Shown: one piece after another, positions 1-7,427 of the stretch
Position numbering within the stretch: the first letter of the stretch is position 1
Layout: every line of letters starts with the position of its first letter
Origin: Burkholderiales bacterium
Lineage (GTDB): Bacteria > Pseudomonadota > Gammaproteobacteria > Burkholderiales > SG8-39
NCBI GenBank assembly: GCA_014860355.1
Contig: JACZJV010000060.1
Span: forward strand, 1 to 42,528
Reading direction: 5' to 3'
Length of the DNA stretch: 42,528 bases
Translations under genes and position numbers: made by a program
Notes under the pieces: model-generated
The model's database searches: none
Told to the model about the DNA's origin: nothing
The model's input: only the letters and a program-made list of their open reading frames with translations

Positions 1-1
1 C

Positions 2-181
2 CTGCGGCGCGCGGTCGACGATGCCGGAGGAGATCGCAGGTTGGCCGCACAGAGGCTGGGGATCGGGTTGTCGAGCCTGTACCGGAAGCTGGAGGAATTG
101 CAGCCTGGCAACCTGACGAGCGGCGATGCCCTGGCCGAGGCTAAGGCGGTGCAGGCGCCGGTGCCGGCGTCAAAAACCTGA
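2..181 (+). CDS. C-terminal fragment of a sigma-54-dependent (NtrC-type) regulator
   Basis: The frame is open from the window edge to a TGA at 179-181 and gives 59 residues. They contain a Fis-type helix-turn-helix: a run like GDRRLAAQRLGIGLSSLYRK, followed by LEEL. This arrangement is the usual DNA-binding end of sigma-54 enhancer-binding proteins. The receiver or sensor domain and the AAA+ domain lie outside the window, so the signal cannot be named. The last 20 or so residues are Ala/Pro-rich and look like an unstructured tail. Another Fis-like HTH protein is possible. Confidence 0.72.
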   Translation: MRRAVDDAGGDRRLAAQRLGIGLSSLYRKLEELQPGNLTSGDALAEAKAVQAPVPASKT

Positions 182-517
182 CGGCTCGCAGCCTTGAGTT
201 CGACCCTGACGCACATTGGCGCAGTGGCGGGTGCCGATTCTACGGCTTTGTGTAGGCATATTCCGGCTAATCCGACTACCCGCTCCATACTGCGGAAAAC
301 GATCGGCGGTCCGAGCTCTCCGACTGCGTCAACTCGTCAAAGCGGCAGCGGCCGCCACCGTGTACTATGAACCACTTTTTTCCCCGATTGTGAAATATTG
401 CACAGTCTCCCCGCCTGACGAAGTGTCAATCTGATTTCGGTAGGGATCGGGAGCGGAGGTGTTGCGCGCGACTCGGTCGCCCGCGATACCAAGTGCAATT
501 CATCACGGCCTGCAAAA
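182..517. other. Intergenic region without a convincing gene
   Basis: This 336-base stretch lies between the regulator fragment and the Vgb-like gene. A 72-codon open frame from 216 has no recognisable domain and an arginine-rich composition typical of a GC-rich shadow, so I do not call it. The only notable signal is the AT-rich CRP-like palindrome at 389-404. No terminator with a T-run was seen after the regulator stop. Confidence 0.5.
389..404. promoter_or_regulatory. CRP/FNR-family-like palindrome
   Basis: The sequence TGTGAAATATTGCACA matches the CRP consensus TGTGA-N6-TCACA at 9 of 10 positions. It lies about 115 bases before the start of the Vgb-like gene in an otherwise GC-rich spacer. 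Whether a CRP-like protein uses it is unknown; a single match of this quality can occur by chance. Confidence 0.3.
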
Positions 518-1501
518 TTGAAAGTCTGGATATCAGCCCTGCTTGTTTTTTTCGCATGCCAGTCCACGGCAGGCGGTTCCAACGGCGGCGTCACGCCGGG
601 GGCAAGGAACATTGCGGGAAAGATCTCCGAATGGCGCGTGCCAACACCCCAATATGTGCGTGATCCGGCCATAGGACCCGATGGCAAGGTGTATTTTGCA
701 GCGTGGGCGGGTGACAAGATTGCCAGCTTCGACCCGAAATCCAAGCGCTTTCACGAGTGGGATGTTCCCGCGGACATGCAGCCTCGTGGCGTGCTGGTCG
801 CACGCGACGGGAAAGTGCTGTTCAATGGCTCGGGCAACAACGCCGTCGGCGAATTGGATCCGTACAGCGGAAGGCTCACGTTGTTCGCGATACCGAGCAA
901 GGGCAGCGATCCGTACACGATGGTATCTGACGCGAAGGGAAACGTCTGGTTCACCGAACGCAAGATTGGCAGCGTGGCGATGCTCGAACGCGCCAGCGGC
1001 AGGATAGTCGAGTACGCGATCGGCGACAGCCCGTATTCGCTTACCCTGGACACGCGCGGTAACGTATGGATTACGCGCATGGCTGCCGACCGCATCGTCA
1101 AATTCGATCCCAGGACCGGCAAGGTAATCGAACTGTCGTTGCCGAAGGGGTCGCAGCCACGACGGACCTCGATCGCGCCGGACGGGATGCTCTGGGTCTC
1201 GCTCTACGGTACGGGCAAGCTTGTGAAAATCGACCCGCTGGCAATCTGGGTAGTGAAGGAATATGACCTGCCCGGCGGTCCGAATGCCGGTCCCTACGCC
1301 GTGAACGCGGATGCAAAGGGCCGGATCTGGGTAAGCGAGATCCAGACCGACAACGTGATCATGCTTGATCCGCACAAAGAAGCGTTCCGGGTATTCAAAT
1401 TGCCCACGAGAAACACCGGAATCCGCAAAGCTGCCATCGACGCCGAAGGGCGCTACTGGTACGTGGGCAGCCACGCCGGAACGCTCGGCGTCATCGAATG
1501 A
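518..1501 (+). CDS. Vgb-like (virginiamycin B lyase family) beta-propeller protein, probably exported
   Basis: The 327-residue protein is built of repeated blades of the type PDGKVYFAAW, ARDGKVLFNG, AKGNVWFTE, TRGNVWITR, PDGMLWVSL, AKGRIWVSE, AEGRYWYVG. This is the pattern of the Vgb/NHL-like six- to seven-bladed propellers, and the length fits. The N-terminus (KVWISALLVFFACQS) looks like a signal peptide, possibly with a lipoprotein cysteine, so an envelope location is likely. The only in-frame start near it is TTG at 518, with no good ribosome site, so the true start is uncertain. True virginiamycin lyase activity should not be assumed: many environmental members are of unknown function. 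Confidence 0.75.
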   Translation: MKVWISALLVFFACQSTAGGSNGGVTPGARNIAGKISEWRVPTPQYVRDPAIGPDGKVYFAAWAGDKIASFDPKSKRFHEWDVPADMQPRGVLVARDGKVLFNGSGNNAVGELDPYSGRLTLFAIPSKGSDPYTMVSDAKGNVWFTERKIGSVAMLERASGRIVEYAIGDSPYSLTLDTRGNVWITRMAADRIVKFDPRTGKVIELSLPKGSQPRRTSIAPDGMLWVSLYGTGKLVKIDPLAIWVVKEYDLPGGPNAGPYAVNADAKGRIWVSEIQTDNVIMLDPHKEAFRVFKLPTRNTGIRKAAIDAEGRYWYVGSHAGTLGVIE

Positions 1502-1665
1502 GCCTTGGAACACGCCCGATTGCGCTGTCTGGCCTGAGTCCGGTGGACTTGCGGAGCATGAACGCTTGCGCCAATGCCCGCAGGTACTTGTCGACGTGAA
1601 GAGTCGCGGTTGCGCTCGATCTGGTGCTCAGGATGGCGTACGCACCGACATCTGCGATATGGCCC

Positions 1666-1755
1666 TCAAGCGCGGACGATGCCTGATGCCGGCGCCGGTT
1701 TCTTGGGTTGCTTGGGTTTCTTCTGTTCCCTACGCTGTTTGTCGCGGTTTCCCAT
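1666..1755 (-). CDS. Small basic protein of 29 residues, function unknown
   Basis: An ATG at 1755 is preceded on the minus strand by AAGGAG at 8-base spacing. It opens a 29-codon frame ending in TGA at 1666-1668. The product begins MGNRDKQRREQKKPKQPKKP and is almost entirely Lys/Arg/Gln/Pro. I recall similar very short MGNR...KKPK proteins in proteobacterial genomes, but I cannot verify family membership here. The charge suggests nucleic-acid or ribosome contact, which is only inference. Apart from this gene, I see nothing in 1502-1893. Confidence 0.5.
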   Translation of the reverse strand: MGNRDKQRREQKKPKQPKKPAPASGIVRA

Positions 1756-1893
1756 GTGATTGCTCCTTACATTCGTGGTTGTCGACGCGGCTAGTGTACC
1801 GCGCTTGCCAGTCGTCAGGAACGGCGCGTTTTTTGCCGCCGGGGCATAGCAGAAGTCCCATCCGAATCAACCCGGGGGCAGGGGGATGCTTCC

Positions 1894-2457
1894 TTATGCG
1901 GGCAGCTTGGCAGCAGCGCGCGCCTGTATGCCGAGGCGATAGCCTTCGGCGAGGGCATCCATATTCAGATCAAGAAAGCTTTTCGGCGACTCCGCGCGCA
2001 CGACTTGTTCGAGCGCCTTGCGCTCGCAGATTTCGGACATTTCGCAGAGTGCTCCCAGCGCCACGATGTTGGTCACGCGTTCGCTGCCGAGTTCGATCGC
2101 GCTACGACTGAGCGGCAGGCGGTAGACGCGGCAATCGCCCTCGGGCAGATCGGGACACATGCGCGTGTCTGCGATCACCAGCGAGCCGCACCTGAGCAGC
2201 GGCCACGACGGATTCACCGCCATACGGTCCAGGAGCACCAGGCAGTCCAGCGCCGTGGCGAGCGGGTAATCGACTTCGCGATCGCAGATCACCAGGTCGG
2301 AATTGCAGTAGCCGCCGCGCGAGGTCGGTTCGTAGGTCTGCGACTGCGCCACGCGCCTGCCCGCTGCGCAAAGCGCATCGGCGAGCATTTTGGCGCACAG
2401 GATCAAGCCCTGGCCGCCGGTGCCGCCGATTCGAATCTCGACTCTGGCATCTCGCAT
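1894..2457 (-). CDS. 2-oxoacid:acceptor oxidoreductase, gamma subunit (split complex; candidate phenylglyoxylate oxidoreductase)
   Basis: This 187-residue protein is a stand-alone POR-gamma domain. The N-terminal GGTGGQG (residues 11-17), followed by a CAKMLADAL helix, is the typical nucleotide-like loop of the family. It is the last gene of a five-gene minus-strand operon. Its ATG (2457) overlaps the TGA of the beta gene in a TGATG junction, so translation is probably coupled. Together with the alpha and beta genes upstream it makes a KorABC-like thiamin-diphosphate enzyme that oxidatively decarboxylates a 2-oxoacid to its CoA thioester and passes electrons to ferredoxin. The substrate is inferred from context: phenylglyoxylate, because padBCD is nearby and padEFGHI is absent. 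2-Oxoglutarate or a branched-chain oxoacid remain possible. Confidence 0.85.
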   Translation of the reverse strand: MRDARVEIRIGGTGGQGLILCAKMLADALCAAGRRVAQSQTYEPTSRGGYCNSDLVICDREVDYPLATALDCLVLLDRMAVNPSWPLLRCGSLVIADTRMCPDLPEGDCRVYRLPLSRSAIELGSERVTNIVALGALCEMSEICERKALEQVVRAESPKSFLDLNMDALAEGYRLGIQARAAAKLPA

Positions 2458-3341
2458 CAGAACTCTCCCTTGCCAGTTCGTGCGCCGTCTTTCGCCGCGG
2501 CGTCGGCGCGCTGCGCGGCAGCGGCCTTGCGGTAGGCAGCGCCGTACTCGGGCCGGTCTCGCTTGGAGAGCACGCCGGTGGGGAGATCGTTCGAGCGGAA
2601 TGGCGTGTTCACCGTGTCGCGATATGCGCTGGGTCGCAGCTCGCTTTTCTGCCGCAGCACCATCTCGGCCGAAGAGCCCAGCTCGTTCTTGCGTCCGAAG
2701 ATTTCGGTGCAGTCCGACAGCACTTCGACAAAGGCGAAGCCCGGATGCGCCAGCCCTGCGCGTATGAGTTCCTTCAGTTTGGGCACGTGATGGGTGACTT
2801 CGCGGCCGACAAAGCTCGCGCCCGCCGCTGCGGCCAGCGCGCAGGCGTCGAAATTCGGCTCCGAATTTCCCAGCGGCGTGGTGGTCGTGAGCCGTGTCTC
2901 CGAGGTCGTCGGCGACACCTGACCCCCGGTCATGCCGTAGACCTCGTTGTTGAGCATGAGGCAGGTGAGCTTCAGATTGCGCCGGCAGGCGTGGATCAGA
3001 TGGTTGCCGCCGATCGCGAGACAGTCTCCATCGCCGGTGATCACTACCACGTGCAGGTCGGGCCGCGCGAGCGCGAGTCCCGTGGCGTAGGCGAGCGGCC
3101 GGCCGTGGGTCACATGAAAGGTATTGGCATCGATGTAGGCCGACAGCCGCCCGGCGCAGCCGATGCCGGAGACCACCGCGAGTTTGTCCTTGTCCATGCC
3201 CAGTTCGTGGACGGCCCAGAGCAGCGCACGCAGCGCGATGCCGTGGCCGCAGCCGGGGCAGAGGAAATGCGGCATCATTTCCTTGCGCAGATAATCGCGC
3301 ACGTCGAATTCGGCCGCCGAGTCTACGATGGTGCTGCTCAT
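2457..3341 (-). CDS. 2-oxoacid:acceptor oxidoreductase, beta (thiamin-diphosphate-binding) subunit
   Basis: The 294-residue protein carries the thiamin-diphosphate motif: GDGD at 103-106 and NNEVYGMTGG at 131-140. It also has cluster cysteines in a CPGC motif (C28, C31) and C62, as in KorB/PorB beta subunits. It binds the cofactor at the alpha/beta interface and probably one [4Fe-4S] cluster. Its ATG overlaps the TGA of the alpha gene by four bases (ATGA at 3338-3341), and its own stop overlaps the gamma start. A second, distinct beta subunit (KorB, 36534-37370) occurs in this window, so the two are not redundant in architecture. Substrate preference cannot be read from the sequence alone. 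Confidence 0.9.
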   Translation of the reverse strand: MSSTIVDSAAEFDVRDYLRKEMMPHFLCPGCGHGIALRALLWAVHELGMDKDKLAVVSGIGCAGRLSAYIDANTFHVTHGRPLAYATGLALARPDLHVVVITGDGDCLAIGGNHLIHACRRNLKLTCLMLNNEVYGMTGGQVSPTTSETRLTTTTPLGNSEPNFDACALAAAAGASFVGREVTHHVPKLKELIRAGLAHPGFAFVEVLSDCTEIFGRKNELGSSAEMVLRQKSELRPSAYRDTVNTPFRSNDLPTGVLSKRDRPEYGAAYRKAAAAQRADAAAKDGARTGKGEF

Positions 3342-4510
3342 ATTGCCGTCTCCTGGGCGAGCGCCTGGGCGCGCGCGGCGATGTCCGCCGGCGTGATGGG
3401 CTCGCCGTCATAGCGATGCATGGCGTACACGCGCTTGCCGCCGAGTATGCGCTGCACTTCCAGCTCGAGCTGGCCTGCATTCATTTCCGGCACCAGCACG
3501 GCGCGCGCTGTCTTTGCCGCCGCGCGCAAGGCGGTCTCAGGGAACGGCCACAGAGTGACCGGCCGGAACAGGCCCAGGCGCACGCCCTTTGCGCGGGCGG
3601 TTGCGAGCGCGCGTGTCGCGGCGCGGGCGCTGATGCCGATGGCGACGATCAGCACGTCGGCATCGTCGCAGTCCAGCGCCTGCCACGAGTCGATGACATC
3701 GCGGTGGCGCTCGAACTTGGTGAGCAGCCGGCCTAGGTTGCGCGCGACCGCCTCCGGGTTCTGCGTGGGGAAACCGCTTTCGGAATGCGTCAGCCCCGTG
3801 GTGTGCACGCGATAGCCGCCACCGGGGCGCGACATGGCCGGAATCCCGTCTTCGTTCGCCGCATACGGCTGGTAGGCCTCGCGCGGCCCGCTGGCCCATT
3901 TGCGTTCGGCGCGCGCGTCGTCCCCGATGTCGGGAAATTCGACTGTTTCGGTCAGCTGCGCGATCACCTGGTCGTAGAGCAGCACTACCGGCGTGCGGAA
4001 GGTCTCCGCAAGATCGAATGCGCGTACGGTCTCGGTATAGATTTCGCGCACCGAAGCCGGTGCGAGCACAATCATGGGGTAGTCGCCGTGGCTGCCCCAG
4101 CGCGTCTGCATGATGTCGGACTGCGACGGGCGCGTCGGCATGCCGGTGGAAGGGCCGCCGCGCATGACGTTGACGATCACGCAGGGGACTTCGGCGCCGG
4201 CGGCGTAGCCGATGTTTTCCTGCTTCAGCGAGAAGCCCGGCCCGCTGGTGGCGGTCAGCGCCTTGACCCCGCCCATCGAGGCGCCGATGACCGCGGCGAT
4301 CGAGGCGATTTCGTCTTCCATCTGCACGAACACCCCGCCCACCTGGGGCAGGAGGCGCGACAGGCGCTCCGCGATTTCCGATGAAGGCGTAATCGGATAG
4401 CCGGCGAAGAAGCGGCAGCCGGCCGCGACCGCGCCGAGCGCGCAGGCGTGGTTGCCCGAGACCAGGCGCAGCGCGGCGCCCGGCGCAGGCAGTTTGTCGA
4501 CGGCGTTCAT
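3338..4510 (-). CDS. 2-oxoacid:acceptor oxidoreductase, alpha subunit (no gamma fusion)
   Basis: The 390-residue protein contains YPITPSSE (38-45), the pyrimidine/substrate pocket motif of this family, and RGGPSTGMPT (117-126), the usual CoA-oxoacid region. The start is ATG 4510, overlapping the TGA of the iorB fusion gene (ATGA); upstream in-frame codons only read through iorB. Unlike KorA at 34792-36537, it lacks an N-terminal gamma domain, which is encoded separately at 1894-2457. No separate delta ferredoxin gene lies in the operon: the KorD-like domain is found at the C-terminus of the preceding IorB. PadG of the Aromatoleum phenylglyoxylate dehydrogenase is a plausible functional counterpart, but the FAD subunit PadH is missing here. 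Confidence 0.9.
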   Translation of the reverse strand: MNAVDKLPAPGAALRLVSGNHACALGAVAAGCRFFAGYPITPSSEIAERLSRLLPQVGGVFVQMEDEIASIAAVIGASMGGVKALTATSGPGFSLKQENIGYAAGAEVPCVIVNVMRGGPSTGMPTRPSQSDIMQTRWGSHGDYPMIVLAPASVREIYTETVRAFDLAETFRTPVVLLYDQVIAQLTETVEFPDIGDDARAERKWASGPREAYQPYAANEDGIPAMSRPGGGYRVHTTGLTHSESGFPTQNPEAVARNLGRLLTKFERHRDVIDSWQALDCDDADVLIVAIGISARAATRALATARAKGVRLGLFRPVTLWPFPETALRAAAKTARAVLVPEMNAGQLELEVQRILGGKRVYAMHRYDGEPITPADIAARAQALAQETAI

Positions 4511-5463
4511 GCCGGTGCTCCCCGCGCGGCCACGCGGTCCAGGTGCACGCGTATGGCAAAGTCCGGACACAGGAGTTCGCACAGGCGGCAGCCGGTGCAT
4601 TTATCCGGCTGCGCCAGTTCGACGATGCGCTCCGCATTCAGCCGCAGGCAGCGCTCGGGGCAGAGCTTTACGCAAATGTCGCAGCTCTTGCACCATTCCT
4701 GCGTGATCTCCAGCCGCACGCTGTAGGGCGATTCTGCCGGCACGGGAATACGCGTGGCCGGCGCCTCGGCTTCGATGACCCTGGTTCGCGCTTCCGCGAT
4801 CCAGCTGCGCCCGAGGCGGAAAGCGTCGAGGTTGACCGCGATGGTTTTCTTCGGCACGAACTGCGCCAGCGACTTTTCCCAGTCTTCGGCGGGGAAATCG
4901 AGCGCCGTGGACAGGGCGCCGATCAGGACCACGTTTGCGGCGCGCTCGTTGCCCAGTTCCTCGGCCATGCGCGTGGCGTCGATCGCATAGGCTTGCGCGA
5001 CATGCTCCCTGACTTCGGCCGGGGTTTCGCGCGAGTAGCGCAGCGGCGCGCCCGGGCGCCGGTTCAGACAGGCAAACGGCGGCACGATGCGCTTGGTGTC
5101 GCAGATAAAGATGCCGCTGTCCGGTTTGAGGTAGGCGAGCCAGCGCAGGCCCTCGGCCCACTCGAGCGCGACCAGGATGTCGGCTTCGCCCTTGGGGATG
5201 GTCGGAGACCATACCTGGGGGCCGAAGCGCACGTGGCTGAACACGGTGCCGCCGCGCTTGGCCATGCCGTGCACTTCGCTTTGCTTGACTTCGAAACCCT
5301 TGGACTGCGCCAGGGACGCCAGGGCCTTGGACACCATGATCACGCCCTGGCCGCCCACGCCCACGATGAGCACATTCATCGGCTCGCGGGCCTTGGCCGC
5401 CGCCGCGGTGGGCCGCAGTTCCTCGCTTACGGCGCTGCTGTTCGATGCGTTCGGGCGGCTCAT
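4507..5463 (-). CDS. iorB: Fusion of indolepyruvate oxidoreductase beta subunit (IorB) with a KorD-like 2x[4Fe-4S] ferredoxin domain
   Basis: The 318-residue product has a disordered N-terminus (1-28) and an IorB/POR-gamma domain starting MNVLIVGVGGQG at 29-40 and running to about 228. A Pro/Ala linker follows, and then a bacterial-type ferredoxin domain. Two perfect cluster motifs are visible: C258, C261, C264, C268 followed by Pro, and C289, C292, C295, C299 followed by Pro. The second ends CPDFAI, as in KorD/VorD delta subunits. Ordinary IorB is about 190-230 residues with no ferredoxin. Start ATG 5463 overlaps the iorA stop; the stop overlaps the next alpha start. The domain could serve IorA, the downstream alpha/beta/gamma complex, or both. 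The base run was read directly; absence of a sequencing frameshift is assumed. Confidence 0.9.
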   Translation of the reverse strand: MSRPNASNSSAVSEELRPTAAAAKAREPMNVLIVGVGGQGVIMVSKALASLAQSKGFEVKQSEVHGMAKRGGTVFSHVRFGPQVWSPTIPKGEADILVALEWAEGLRWLAYLKPDSGIFICDTKRIVPPFACLNRRPGAPLRYSRETPAEVREHVAQAYAIDATRMAEELGNERAANVVLIGALSTALDFPAEDWEKSLAQFVPKKTIAVNLDAFRLGRSWIAEARTRVIEAEAPATRIPVPAESPYSVRLEITQEWCKSCDICVKLCPERCLRLNAERIVELAQPDKCTGCRLCELLCPDFAIRVHLDRVAARGAPA

Positions 5464-7280
5464 TGTGTCACCGCCGCCGCAGGTCTTATGCAATCCACCG
5501 TGCACACCTGCGCGCACAGGGTGCAGCCGATACAGAGCGACTGATCGATTTTCACCTTGTGCCGGCCCTCGAAGGTATCCTCGCCCCAGGTCATGGCGGG
5601 GCAGCCGAGGTTCATGCACGACTGGCAGGCGTTGCACTGCGCGTTCACGATGGCGAGCGCGGGCCCCTTGATCTTGACCGGGTCGAGCACGCAGGGGCGG
5701 TTGGAGATGATCACCGATACGCCGCGGTGCGCGATCCCCTCGCGCAGCGTCTGGTACATCTGCGCCAGGTCGTAGGAATCCACGGTGCGCACCCATTTCA
5801 CGCCGATGGCGCGCACCAGCGCTTCGTAATCCACCTTCGGCGCGTCCTCGCCGCGCAGCGTCTTGCCCGTGCCCGGATGCTCCTGGCCGCCGGTCATCGC
5901 CGTGATGTGGTTGTCGAGCAGCAGCACGGTGATGTTCGCCTGGTTGTAGACCGCGTCGATCAAGCCGGGGATGCCGGCGTGCAGGAAGGTCGAATCGCCG
6001 ATGGTGGCCATCACCGGTTTGGTATCGCCGGCCTTGGACATGCCGATCGCGTTGCCGATCGACGAACCCATCGATACCGTGGTGTCCAGCCCGCGCAGCG
6101 GATCCAGGCAGGCCAGGGTGTAGCAGCCGATGTCACCGGCCACGCGCGCACCCGATGCCCTGACCGCCATGAAACTCGAGGTGTGCGGGCAGCCCGCGCA
6201 CAGCACCGGCGGGCGCACCAGCGGTTCGAGCGCCCAGCCGCCCGGCTTTGCGCGCGGTTCCAGCACGCCCGCCTGCTCGAAGCCGGCGCGCACCAATTCG
6301 GGCGAGAATTCGCCCATGCGCGGGAAAAACTGCTTGCCTTCGGCCTTGATGCCCAAGGCGCGCAGTTCCTTTTCGATCACCGGCTCCAGTTCCTCGACGA
6401 CGAACACGCGCCCGACCGACTCGCAATAGCGCCGCAGCAGGCCTTCGGGCAGGGGCCAGGAGGCGCCGAGCTTGAGCACGCTCGCGTTGGGCAGCACCTC
6501 GCGCACATAGGGATAGCAGGTACCGGCGGTGATCACGCCGAAACTCGCGTCGCCGGTTTCCCAGCGGTTGATCGTCGCAGTCTCCAGATAGTCCTTCAAT
6601 TTCGCCTCGCGCTCGAGCACCACCGCGTGGCGCCGCCGCGCATGCGCCGGAATCATCACGTTCTTCGCCGGATTCTCGATGAACGCTCGCTGCGGGACTT
6701 CCTTGCGCGGGCCTATGGCAACCGGGCTGCGCGTGTGCGACAGCCGCGTCGTGCCGCGCACGATGACCATGGTGTCGAACTGCTCCGAAATGTCGAACGC
6801 GAGCCGCGTATAGTCGAGCGCCTCCTGCGCGTCGCTGGGTTCGAGCACCGGTACCGTGGCCAGCTGGGCGTACAGGCGCGTGTCCTGCTCGTTCTGCGAG
6901 CTGTGGATGCCCGGATCGTCGCAAATCGCGAGAACCAGCCCGCCGTTGACCCCGATATAGGACTGGGACATGAACGCGTCGGCGGCAACGTTGAGCCCGA
7001 CGTGCTTCATCGAGGCCAGTGCCCGGCTGCCGGCAAAGGCCGCACCCATGGCCACATCGAGTGCGACCTTTTCGTTGGTCGACCATTGCGCGTGCAGGTC
7101 CTCGGCCGGGAATTCGGCGAGGGATTCCATGATCTCGGTGCTGGGTGTGCCCGGATAGGCGGCGGCGACGCGCACGCCGGCTTCCCACGCGCCGCGCGCG
7201 ATCGCCTCGTTTCCGGTGAGGGGTTTGACTTCCTGCTTCGGGTTTTGCGACTGTTCCACAGTCTCGGTCACTGCGTGCAT
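5460..7280 (-). CDS. iorA: Indolepyruvate (arylpyruvate):ferredoxin oxidoreductase, alpha subunit
   Basis: IorA oxidatively decarboxylates indolepyruvate or phenylpyruvate with CoA to the arylacetyl-CoA and reduces ferredoxin. The 606-residue length is normal for the family. The N-terminal pyrimidine domain has AYPGTPSTE, the middle has the thiamin-diphosphate region GDSTFLHAGI and LLLDNHITAMTGGQ, and the C-terminus has two cluster motifs (C549, C552, C555, C560 followed by Pro; C583, C586, C589, C593). In the second the usual Pro after the last Cys is Thr. ATG 7280 has GGGAGGA upstream. It heads the five-gene operon, behind an FNR-like box and a palindrome. In this window it would feed phenylacetyl-CoA from phenylalanine into PadBCD while supplying low-potential electrons for ring reduction. 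Confidence 0.94.
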   Translation of the reverse strand: MHAVTETVEQSQNPKQEVKPLTGNEAIARGAWEAGVRVAAAYPGTPSTEIMESLAEFPAEDLHAQWSTNEKVALDVAMGAAFAGSRALASMKHVGLNVAADAFMSQSYIGVNGGLVLAICDDPGIHSSQNEQDTRLYAQLATVPVLEPSDAQEALDYTRLAFDISEQFDTMVIVRGTTRLSHTRSPVAIGPRKEVPQRAFIENPAKNVMIPAHARRRHAVVLEREAKLKDYLETATINRWETGDASFGVITAGTCYPYVREVLPNASVLKLGASWPLPEGLLRRYCESVGRVFVVEELEPVIEKELRALGIKAEGKQFFPRMGEFSPELVRAGFEQAGVLEPRAKPGGWALEPLVRPPVLCAGCPHTSSFMAVRASGARVAGDIGCYTLACLDPLRGLDTTVSMGSSIGNAIGMSKAGDTKPVMATIGDSTFLHAGIPGLIDAVYNQANITVLLLDNHITAMTGGQEHPGTGKTLRGEDAPKVDYEALVRAIGVKWVRTVDSYDLAQMYQTLREGIAHRGVSVIISNRPCVLDPVKIKGPALAIVNAQCNACQSCMNLGCPAMTWGEDTFEGRHKVKIDQSLCIGCTLCAQVCTVDCIRPAAAVTQ

Positions 7281-7322
7281 GCGCTGATCCTCCCTCGCGG
7301 CAAAGTATGGTTTTCTTCTGGT

Positions 7323-7335
7323 TGATCCCGGATCA
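7323..7335. promoter_or_regulatory. Perfect palindrome upstream of iorA, candidate operator
   Basis: TGATCCCGGATCA is a perfect inverted repeat with one central base. It lies 43-55 bases before the iorA ATG and overlaps the position where the -10 (GATGAT on the minus strand) would fall if the FNR-like box at 7360-7373 acts as a class II activator. A repressor bound here would block initiation. The adjacent Rrf2 gene is an obvious but untested candidate. Confidence 0.4.
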
Positions 7336-7359
7336 TCCTCAAACCCTGCGGCGGATGTC

Positions 7360-7373
7360 TTGATCTAGATTAA
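7360..7373. promoter_or_regulatory. FNR/ANR-like box upstream of the iorA operon
   Basis: TTGATCTAGATTAA matches TTGAT-N4-ATCAA at 9 of 10 positions. Counting on the minus strand, a GATGAT -10 begins 22 bases after the box, so the centre-to-centre distance is 32, the geometry of class II FNR activation. FNR-type control of anaerobic aromatic genes is established (AadR, AcpR). Its use here is inference. Confidence 0.55.
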
Positions 7374-7427
7374 ATGCGCCCGACAAAACGGGGAAACCCG
7401 GCCGGAGCGGACCGGACCCGTCCGCGC

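Noticed and set aside
1365-2111. Open frame of 248 codons on the plus strand after the Vgb-like gene
   Set aside because: It overlaps the end of Vgb and the gamma gene, and its composition is typical of a shadow frame.
5445-7325. Open frame of 626 codons on the plus strand opposite iorA
   Set aside because: It is histidine/arginine-rich shadow coding with no domain. iorA on the other strand has full family motifs.
7322-7336. Second FNR box at TTGATCCCGGATCAT
   Set aside because: The half-sites are five bases apart instead of four, so I treat it as a palindromic operator candidate and not as an FNR site.
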